This document shows positions 27,440-31,752 of a stretch of 31,752 nt of DNA, one piece after another. Source of the stretch: a virus; the IMG/VR virus record IMGVR_UViG_3300043446_001152, positions 1 to 31,752 of that record; one strand, given 5' to 3'. Each line of letters begins with the position of its first letter. Position 1 is the stretch's first letter. A program made the translations under genes and the position numbers. The notes beneath the pieces were generated by a model that was not told the origin of the DNA, did no database searches, and worked only from the letters and a program-made list of their open reading frames with translations.

Positions 27440-28918
27440 ATGAAAATCAAACAACTGATGCTTGCACCTGTTGCTCTTGGTATGCTTGCCCCTGTTGCAC
27501 AAGCAGCAGACCTTAATATGTCTGGGGTAAATCAGTATGCTTCGGCACAACAAGTCACAAGCGTCACACAGTTCTCTGATGTTCAACCTTCGGATTGGGC
27601 TTATCAAGCACTCTCCAATCTGGTTGAGCGTTATGGTTGCGTTGCAGGTTATCCCAATGGAACCTTCCGTGGTGGTAAAGCAATGACTCGTTTTGAGGCA
27701 GCAGCACTTCTGAATGCTTGCCTTGATCGTGTGACTGAAACCACTGATGAACTTCGCAAACTTCTTGCTGAGTTTGATGCAGAACTGACTGTTATCACTG
27801 CCCGTGTAGATGGTATTGAGAGTAAAGTTGGACAACTTCAAGCAACTCAATTCTCTACTACTACCAAACTGAATGGTGAAGCAACCTTCGTTCTTGGTGG
27901 TGCTCCTGGTTATAAGACAACTACTGGTGCTACTGCTGGTAATACTGCATTTAACTATGATCTCCGTCTGAACCTGGATACTTCTTTCACTGGCAAAGAT
28001 TTGCTCCGCACTCGTCTGCGTTCTGGCAACTTCTCCAGTGCTCCTTTCGGTTCTGCTAATTCCATCTTCAAACTGGATAAAGCAGAAGTTTCTACCGCAG
28101 GTGCCAGCAATGTCTGGTTGGATCGTCTTTACTACCAATTCCCTGCAGGTAAGAATGTAACTCTGACTGCTGGTGCTCTGGTTCGTAACACTGAGATGGC
28201 TTGGATTCCTTCGGCATACAAGTCGAATATTCTTGACTTCTTCCAACTCGGTGGTGCTTCTGGTGTTTATAACAAAGCAACTGGACAAGGTTTCGGTGCT
28301 CAATATAAACAACCTGGAACTCAAGGTTTTGTTGCTAACCTGAACTATGTTGCTGTTACTGGTTCGGATAGTTCCACTGGTGTATTTGATTCCTCTGGTG
28401 GTCTGAATGCTCTTGCTCAGATTGGATACCGTGCTCCTCAATGGGGTGTGGCAGTAGGATACCGTTATGGCACTGAAGGTTCACGAGTTCGTAACTACAA
28501 TGCTCTTGGCGGTGGTTCTGGTGCCCTTACAAACGGTCAGGATTCCAACAGCGTAGCATTCAATGCTTACTGGCAACCTAAGACCTCTGGTATCGTTCCT
28601 TCCATTAGCTTCGGTTATGGATACAATGGTGTGAGTGGTGCTGGTGCTGTTACTGGTGCTACCAATTCTCAATCTTGGTTCACTGGACTTCAGTGGTCTG
28701 ATGTGTTTGCTAAGGGTAATGCCGCTGGTGTTGCTGTTGGACAACCTTCAAACTCTGAGAATGCTAAAAAAGCAACTCTGTTTGAGGCATTCTATAAGGT
28801 TCAAGTATCTGATAACATCTCAGTTACTCCTGCAATCTTCTATGCTTCTGACAACCAAGGCACTCTGAATGCCTCCTCTGGTTGGGGCGGTGTTGTTCAG
28901 ACAACCTTCAAGTTTTGA
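27440..28918 (+). CDS. SLH-domain OprB-type outer-membrane porin (cyanobacterial SomA/SomB-like)
   Basis: 492 aa, complete. Signal peptide 1-22 (LAPVALGMLAPVAQA). An SLH domain at about 45-105 (FSDVQPSDWAYQAL, RYGCVAGYPNGTF, MTRFEAAALLN) anchors to peptidoglycan-linked polymer. A short coiled coil follows (LAEFDAELTVITARVDGIES), then an OprB-type beta barrel ending in the Phe-terminated strand VVQTTFKF that outer-membrane assembly needs. This is the architecture of the major cyanobacterial porins, so the gene is probably host-derived. It has sigma70 and late-type promoters and a hairpin leader. Third positions look less AT-rich than in neighbours. Possible roles: nutrient entry during infection or masking of a phage receptor. 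Confidence 0.93.
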   Translation: MKIKQLMLAPVALGMLAPVAQAADLNMSGVNQYASAQQVTSVTQFSDVQPSDWAYQALSNLVERYGCVAGYPNGTFRGGKAMTRFEAAALLNACLDRVTETTDELRKLLAEFDAELTVITARVDGIESKVGQLQATQFSTTTKLNGEATFVLGGAPGYKTTTGATAGNTAFNYDLRLNLDTSFTGKDLLRTRLRSGNFSSAPFGSANSIFKLDKAEVSTAGASNVWLDRLYYQFPAGKNVTLTAGALVRNTEMAWIPSAYKSNILDFFQLGGASGVYNKATGQGFGAQYKQPGTQGFVANLNYVAVTGSDSSTGVFDSSGGLNALAQIGYRAPQWGVAVGYRYGTEGSRVRNYNALGGGSGALTNGQDSNSVAFNAYWQPKTSGIVPSISFGYGYNGVSGAGAVTGATNSQSWFTGLQWSDVFAKGNAAGVAVGQPSNSENAKKATLFEAFYKVQVSDNISVTPAIFYASDNQGTLNASSGWGGVVQTTFKF

Positions 28919-29052
28919 TGGAAACTCGCATTTGTTCCAAGTGTAAACAAGAGAAACCCCTTGATTTAAATAACTACCAAATAGTTAAATATTTCAAAAC
29001 TGGTTTTTCCTATTATTGCAACACTTGCGATAAACCTCCAAAAAAACAATAA
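28918..29052 (+). CDS. 44-aa zinc-ribbon protein coupled to the porin
   Basis: The ATG overlaps the porin stop (TGATG at 28916-28920). The peptide has two CxxC knuckles, CSKC (residues 6-9) and CNTC (about 34-37), separated by a basic, aromatic stretch, and a KKQ tail: a minimal zinc ribbon. Such ribbons are often found at the N-terminus of HNH proteins and in small nucleic-acid-binding proteins. Coupling to an exported porin is surprising; it may be a separate regulator using the porin message. Terminator follows. Confidence 0.65.
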   Translation: METRICSKCKQEKPLDLNNYQIVKYFKTGFSYYCNTCDKPPKKQ

Positions 29053-29061
29053 ATCAGGGGG

Positions 29062-29086
29062 GGGGAGTTGACAAACTCCCCTTTTT
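29062..29086 (+). terminator. Intrinsic terminator with TTGACA at its apex
   Basis: GGGGAGTT (29062-29069) pairs with AACTCCCC (29074-29081) around a GACA tetraloop, then five T. It follows a run of nine G (29057-29065). Same design as the terminator at 18845. Confidence 0.85.
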
Positions 29087-29096
29087 AGTGTATTAT
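29068..29096 (+). promoter_or_regulatory. Sigma70-type promoter overlapping the terminator
   Basis: TTGACA (29068-29073), 17-nt spacer, TATTAT (29091-29096). The spacer is the 3' half of the terminator. Predicted start near 29103, 14 nt before the ATG at 29117. Confidence 0.65.
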
Positions 29097-29116
29097 AGTT
29101 TGGAGTCAAAATTCTT

Positions 29117-29272
29117 ATGTCTCTCATATCACAACAAGATAGAACACTTGCAATTAAAGCATTAGAGCATTATACTTCCTCATTTAAGGATGTTATGACC
29201 GAAGCAGAAAGAGCAGAATCAAATGCTCTTCTTAATTGGATTAAACTGGAGCATTATAAAAATGAACATTAA
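29117..29272 (+). CDS. 51-aa hypothetical protein
   Basis: First frame after the promoter, from ATG 29117. Soluble, helical, charged (RTLAIKALEHYTSSFK, TEAERAESNALLNW). Overlaps the next gene by 11 nt. No family recognised; the promoter directly upstream and the overlap support it. Confidence 0.6.
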   Translation: MSLISQQDRTLAIKALEHYTSSFKDVMTEAERAESNALLNWIKLEHYKNEH

Positions 29273-29435
29273 ACTTTGGTATTGTGCTTCTATGAAACAG
29301 TGGAGATGGACACTTACTGATAGTTCTCGTCCTATTCGTAAACAAGAATCTGGTCAACGTCCATTTCTTCGTGATGCAATGAATGATGTTGCAAATACTG
29401 TGGAGTTTATGCTAGAATCCAGTCATCCTGACTGA
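29262..29435 (+). CDS. 57-aa hypothetical protein
   Basis: ATG 29262 is preferred to an in-frame ATG at 29223 inside the previous gene, because it gives a normal short overlap. The protein (MNIKLWYCASMKQWRW...) is aromatic and basic at the N-terminus and ends ESSHPD. It ends 7 nt before tRNA-Val. No motif recognised. Confidence 0.6.
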   Translation: MNIKLWYCASMKQWRWTLTDSSRPIRKQESGQRPFLRDAMNDVANTVEFMLESSHPD

Positions 29436-29442
29436 TTTTATT

Positions 29443-29514
29443 GGGCGATTGGCGCAGCGGTAGCGCAGCTGCTTTACACGCAGACGGTCATTGGTTCGAA
29501 TCCGATATTGCCCA
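29443..29514 (+). tRNA. tRNA-Val (TAC)
   Basis: Acceptor GGGCGAT/ATTGCCC, D stem GCGC/GCGC, anticodon loop TTTACAC with TAC, T arm ATTGG-TTCGAAT-CCGAT. No encoded CCA. A late promoter begins 3 nt after it. Confidence 0.94.
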
Positions 29515-29517
29515 CTT

Positions 29518-29525
29518 TATAAATA
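29518..29525 (+). promoter_or_regulatory. Late promoter TATAAATA for dps
   Basis: Perfect late consensus 20 nt before the Dps ATG. With T4 spacing the start is near 29531, giving a leader of about 14 nt. Confidence 0.8.
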
Positions 29526-29544
29526 CCTAAAAAGTATTGGTGTA

Positions 29545-30123
29545 ATGGAAAAATTATACAAACTCATTAGTGATGTGCAGGCAAATCTGTTTGTTCTTTT
29601 TCATAAGACTTGGGTTTTTCATTGGAATGTAGTTGGACCTGATTTTCAACAACTTCATACTCTATTCGGTGGGCAGTATGAAACTATGTTTGAAGAGATT
29701 GATCGTATCAGCGAACATATGCGTTTTATGAATGTTCGTCCAATTGGAACTCTCACCAGAATGGTTGAAGTTGCAACAATTGGTGAGGGATCGAATATTT
29801 CCCAAATTGATGAGATGGGCCAAAAGCAAATCATTCCTGGTAAACCAATTACAAAGGCAGAGGAGATGATTAAGCGTTTGATGCTTGATAATCTTACTAT
29901 TGTTGAGTTACTTACTGCCTTATCTGAAGAAGCAGAAGCACAGAAGCAATATGCCACAGCAAATCTATCTCAAGATTTGATGGAATCGCATGGTAAGTTT
30001 GTTTGGATGTTGAGGTCATTTACTGAAAAGACTGCTAAACTTTCAATCGAAGATTCTGAGCAAACACCAATTGAAGTTCCAGAAGAGCAACCTGAACAAC
30101 AAATTCAAATACAGCAACAATAA
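29545..30123 (+). CDS. dps: Dps-like ferritin-family protein
   Basis: 192-aa four-helix protein of the Dps family (DNA protection during starvation). The intersubunit ferroxidase ligands are present: H26 (HWNVVGPDF), H38, D53 and E57 (EEIDRISEHMR). Dps dodecamers store iron, detoxify peroxide and can bind DNA. The C-terminal ~30 residues are Gln/Glu/Pro-rich and extend beyond usual Dps. ATG 29545 is chosen because it lies just after the late promoter; the longer in-frame GTG start lies inside tRNA-Val. Late expression suggests protection of progeny DNA or iron handling late in infection. Confidence 0.88.
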   Translation: MEKLYKLISDVQANLFVLFHKTWVFHWNVVGPDFQQLHTLFGGQYETMFEEIDRISEHMRFMNVRPIGTLTRMVEVATIGEGSNISQIDEMGQKQIIPGKPITKAEEMIKRLMLDNLTIVELLTALSEEAEAQKQYATANLSQDLMESHGKFVWMLRSFTEKTAKLSIEDSEQTPIEVPEEQPEQQIQIQQQ

Positions 30124-30150
30124 ATTTCATTAATTGAATTCATAATAAGA

Positions 30151-30411
30151 ATGGAAAACTTACGCATTCGTTGCAAATCGTGCAACAGAGAAATAGAGGG
30201 GCATCCTGTAAAAACAATCAGTTGTGGGTGTTCAAATATGGCAACTATTCGTGCAAATACACATGTGTCTGCACTTGACTTATCGAGAGTTGTTATGCTA
30301 AACTCTATTCAGACAAAAACAAAATCTGGTGTTCTTACAAACGAAGACCTTGCTTTTCAAGAAGCAAGGCGTCAACGTAAAGTTAGACGTTTAGATTTTG
30401 AAGTCCGTTGA
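30151..30411 (+). CDS. 86-aa zinc-binding hypothetical protein
   Basis: Starts at ATG 30151. An N-terminal Cys set, CKSC (residues 8-11) and SCGCS (about 24-28), suggests a zinc knuckle. The rest is helical with a strongly basic segment (EARRQRKVRRLDF). Small proteins of this type are common in T4-like cyanophages, to my knowledge without function. It ends 10 nt before tRNA-Ser(TGA). Confidence 0.7.
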   Translation: MENLRIRCKSCNREIEGHPVKTISCGCSNMATIRANTHVSALDLSRVVMLNSIQTKTKSGVLTNEDLAFQEARRQRKVRRLDFEVR

Positions 30412-30421
30412 GGACTTTTAT

Positions 30422-30508
30422 GGAAAGACAAGCAGATTGGTGACTGCAACGCTCTTGAAAAGCGTCGAGGTGTTAAAGCCCTTAGGAGTTCGACCCTCCT
30501 TCTTTCCG
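30422..30508 (+). tRNA. tRNA-Ser (TGA)
   Basis: Class II tRNA: acceptor GGAAAGA/TCTTTCC, anticodon arm ACGCT-CTTGAAA-AGCGT, variable arm CGAGGTGTTAAAGCCCTT, T arm AGGAG-TTCGACC-CTCCT. No encoded CCA. Second serine tRNA of the window, reading UCA-type codons. Confidence 0.92.
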
Positions 30509-30579
30509 TTACAATGAATACAAAACTCCAATCTCAAAATCTTTATAATAATAACTAGTAATACTACGATACAAAACAA

Positions 30580-30729
30580 ATGGATTCTCACACCTTAAAC
30601 AATTGGGTGAAGATTAAAGAAACATTTGAAAAGTCTGGAAATACGGACAATCATTTTTATAAGAGAGCGTGTGCTATAATCAAAACTGGTAAAGATCCAT
30701 TAGAAAACTTTCTTGGCGGCAAAAAATGA
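30580..30729 (+). CDS. 49-aa hypothetical protein
   Basis: ATG 30580 (MDSHTLNNWVKIK...). Charged, helical, ends ENFLGGKK. Its TGA overlaps the start region of the next gene (ATGATGG at 30726-30732). An extended -10-like TGCTATAAT lies inside it (30672-30680). No function assigned. Confidence 0.6.
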   Translation: MDSHTLNNWVKIKETFEKSGNTDNHFYKRACAIIKTGKDPLENFLGGKK

Positions 30730-30899
30730 TGGAACCTTTTGATGATGATTATGTAACTTGTTCCGAAGTTCAAAGAATGATTGATGCCGCAATTGACAAA
30801 CATAACAAAACTGCATCGATTATATCTGCTTGCATCGGTTCAGTATTGTTGGGATTTTATGCTCATGGAGTTCTTGCAGTGATTGACAGGGTGAGGTAG
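30729..30899 (+). CDS. 56-aa single-span membrane protein
   Basis: Starts at ATG 30729 (or one codon earlier at 30726), overlapping the previous stop. An acidic N-terminus (MEPFDDDYVTCSEV) is followed by an amphipathic helix and one membrane span (SIISACIGSVLLGFYAHG). Similar small membrane proteins occur in other cyanophages, as I recall. Its stop is immediately followed by the inverted repeat that controls the HNH gene. Confidence 0.65.
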   Translation: MEPFDDDYVTCSEVQRMIDAAIDKHNKTASIISACIGSVLLGFYAHGVLAVIDRVR

Positions 30900-30948
30900 T
30901 TATAGTTTAGATTTTTTATAAATAATAATATACCAACCTAAACTATAA
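30900..30948 (+). promoter_or_regulatory. 11-bp inverted repeat flanking the HNH late promoter
   Basis: TTATAGTTTAG (30900-30910) is the perfect inverse of CTAAACTATAA (30938-30948). The second arm covers the region just upstream of the HNH start and includes the A of its ATG; the loop holds TATAAATA. Confidence 0.8.
30917..30924 (+). promoter_or_regulatory. Late promoter TATAAATA in the hairpin loop
   Basis: Perfect late consensus. The predicted start near 30930 leaves out the first arm, so late transcripts cannot form the hairpin. Confidence 0.75.
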
Positions 30949-31451
30949 TGAATAAAGATCTTTTACTTGAAATGTTGAATAATGGAATGTCTATGAATGA
31001 TATTTCAAAAAAGGAAAGTAAATCAGCAACAACGGTCAGATATTGGTGTAAAAAATATGGATTAAAATCTAATTATACTCCTATAAAAAATTCAAAGTCG
31101 AAACATAAATGTGGAATGTGTGGTGAAACTAATCCTGAAAAATTTTATGGGCATAAAAAAAGTGTATGTGGAAAATGTCATAATGGATATACATTAGAAT
31201 TGGGTCAAAAGAAAAGGGAGTTTATTATTAATACTATGGGAGGAAGATGCATTTCTTGTGGATATAATAAATATTCTTCAGCACTTCATGTTCATCATAT
31301 AGATCCGTCAAAAAAAGACCCAAAATTTGCCAATATTCGTTGTTGGAGTGAAAATAGGATACTTGACGAAATAAGAGGATGTGTGCTATTATGTGCTTGT
31401 TGCCATTCAGCAGTTCATGCTAATCAACTAATTCTCCCGAATGTCGCCTAA
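30948..31451 (+). CDS. HNH homing endonuclease
   Basis: 167 aa. Helix-turn-helix-like N-terminus (LLEMLNNGMSMNDISKKES then ATTVRYWCKKYG) for DNA binding; zinc finger CGMC...CGKC (about residues 55-80); HNH nuclease core with CISC, LHVHHIDPSKKDP (His pair), an Asn/Arg-rich helix and CACCHSAVH closing the zinc site. Free-standing HNH genes of this type are mobile and cut near their insertion point. Its last 15 nt are the 5' end of tRNA-Pro, and its start is held in the 30900-30948 hairpin. AT content is higher than in neighbours, consistent with transfer. Confidence 0.9.
   Translation: MNKDLLLEMLNNGMSMNDISKKESKSATTVRYWCKKYGLKSNYTPIKNSKSKHKCGMCGETNPEKFYGHKKSVCGKCHNGYTLELGQKKREFIINTMGGRCISCGYNKYSSALHVHHIDPSKKDPKFANIRCWSENRILDEIRGCVLLCACCHSAVHANQLILPNVA
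31363..31392 (+). promoter_or_regulatory. Sigma70-type promoter for tRNA-Pro inside the HNH gene
   Basis: TTGACG (31363-31368), 18-nt spacer ending TGC, TATTAT (31387-31392), an extended -10. Predicted start near 31399, about 38 nt before tRNA-Pro. Confidence 0.5.
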
Positions 31452-31512
31452 CTTGGTCATGGCACCACTTTTGGGAAGTGGAATAATCTCAGTTCAAATC
31501 TGAGCATTCGGA
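31437..31512 (+). tRNA. tRNA-Pro (TGG)
   Basis: Acceptor CCGAATG/CATTCGG, short D stem GCC/GGC, anticodon arm CCACT-TTTGGGA-AGTGG with TGG, T arm CTCAG-TTCAAAT-CTGAG. No encoded CCA. Overlaps the HNH coding end by 15 nt. A GCCAGT/ACTGGC hairpin (31515-31532) follows. Confidence 0.88.
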
Positions 31513-31536
31513 TTGCCAGTTACTTCACTGGCACAC

Positions 31537-31565
31537 TTGACTTAAAGGTCAAACCACACTATAAT
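31537..31565 (+). promoter_or_regulatory. Sigma70-type promoter after tRNA-Pro
   Basis: TTGACT (31537-31542), 17-nt spacer, TATAAT (31560-31565). Predicted start near 31572, upstream of the ATG at 31589. Confidence 0.7.
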
Positions 31566-31588
31566 AACAAGGCAAACAAATCAAAACA

Positions 31589-31752
31589 ATGTCGGTTACA
31601 ATCAAATTTAAGAAAGATCTTCAAACTCTTAAATCTGCTGCAAATGGTGAATTTTATCTTGATGTAAAGAATCCGAAACTTTATAAAAAGATTCGTCGTT
31701 ATTATGAAAATGAAGGAGTAGTATTTTCTGAAGACCCTCTTGACAATTATGA
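31589..31752 (+). CDS. 5' part of an unidentified gene (partial at window end)
   Basis: Open from ATG 31589 to the window edge, 54 codons. The visible protein (MSVTIKFKKDLQTLK..., ...YENEGVVFSEDPLDNY) is basic then acidic, with no recognised motif. A strong sigma70 promoter directly upstream suggests early expression. Confidence 0.6.
   Translation, partial: MSVTIKFKKDLQTLKSAANGEFYLDVKNPKLYKKIRRYYENEGVVFSEDPLDNY

Noticed and set aside
27413-28441. 342-aa open frame on the minus strand opposite the porin
   Set aside because: It is Ser/Thr/Cys-rich antisense of a clear porin with signal peptide and barrel; no start signal or family. A by-product of porin codon bias.
29057-29065. Run of nine G as a phase-variation tract
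   Set aside because: It lies outside coding sequence at the foot of a terminator; length may even be a sequencing artefact.
29491-29544. Longer start for the Dps gene
   Set aside because: The upstream GTG lies within tRNA-Val and the late promoter falls between it and the ATG at 29545.

Overview
The window is a piece of a T4-like cyanophage genome (cyanomyovirus; the host is probably marine Synechococcus or Prochlorococcus). It is AT-rich and densely packed. It carries the T4 replisome set (gp43, UvsX, gp41, gp61) with the usual cyanophage additions (MazG, NrdA/NrdB, a 2OG-Fe(II) hydroxylase-like protein, a cytidylyltransferase-like protein). Neighbouring genes often overlap at ATGA or TGATG. 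T4-type late promoters (TATAAATA and one-base variants) are mixed with near-consensus sigma70 promoters (TTGACA-N17-TATAAT). The host group is suggested by an SLH/OprB cyanobacterial-type porin and by 14 tRNA genes, of which at most two encode CCA.

Layout. (1) 1-6442: replication operon: end of an unidentified gene, gp43, two tiny genes, uvsX, a hydroxylase-like gene, gp41, mazG and a 58-aa gene, closed by a small terminator. (2) 6467-13029: tRNA-Ala, then mostly late or structural genes: a 377-aa unknown, a cytidylyltransferase with a head-protein-like N-terminus, a Lys/Ala-rich structural candidate, a Gly/Thr-rich structural candidate and small genes. (3) 12985-17472: own sigma70 promoter, then gp61, nrdA, nrdB. 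(4) 17544-22986: late promoter and a low-complexity structural protein, then a GIY-YIG-like gene, a lysis-like cluster (C39-type peptidase and GH24 lysozyme sharing an N-terminal module, then a small membrane protein), small basic and membrane proteins, an SNase-like nuclease and a proline-rich membrane protein. (5) 22775-24349, minus strand: three secreted proteins, two of them paralogues. (6) 24423-25855: small coiled-coil protein, a promoter-led train of RNA hairpins, a tail-lysozyme-like protein and a membrane protein. (7) 25850-27298: ten tRNA genes with strongly folded spacers, internal promoters and a tRNA-like cloverleaf. (8) 27316-31752: full-length SLH-OprB porin with its own promoters and a coupled zinc-ribbon protein, small genes, tRNA-Val, Dps, small genes, tRNA-Ser, an HNH endonuclease, tRNA-Pro, and the start of another gene.

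How it fits together: regions 1 and 3 supply DNA replication and dNTPs. Late-promoter genes supply virion, lysis and Dps functions. The tRNA block supports translation of AT-rich phage genes. The porin and the secreted cassette probably alter the host envelope. The most notable regulatory feature is that both endonuclease-like genes (GIY-YIG at 18931, HNH at 30948) have their start codon inside a perfect inverted repeat, with a late promoter placed so that late transcripts lose all or part of the upstream arm. This is the same logic as T4 I-TevI. Two terminators also carry a TTGACA box in their apical loop, so one element appears to end one unit and start the next.
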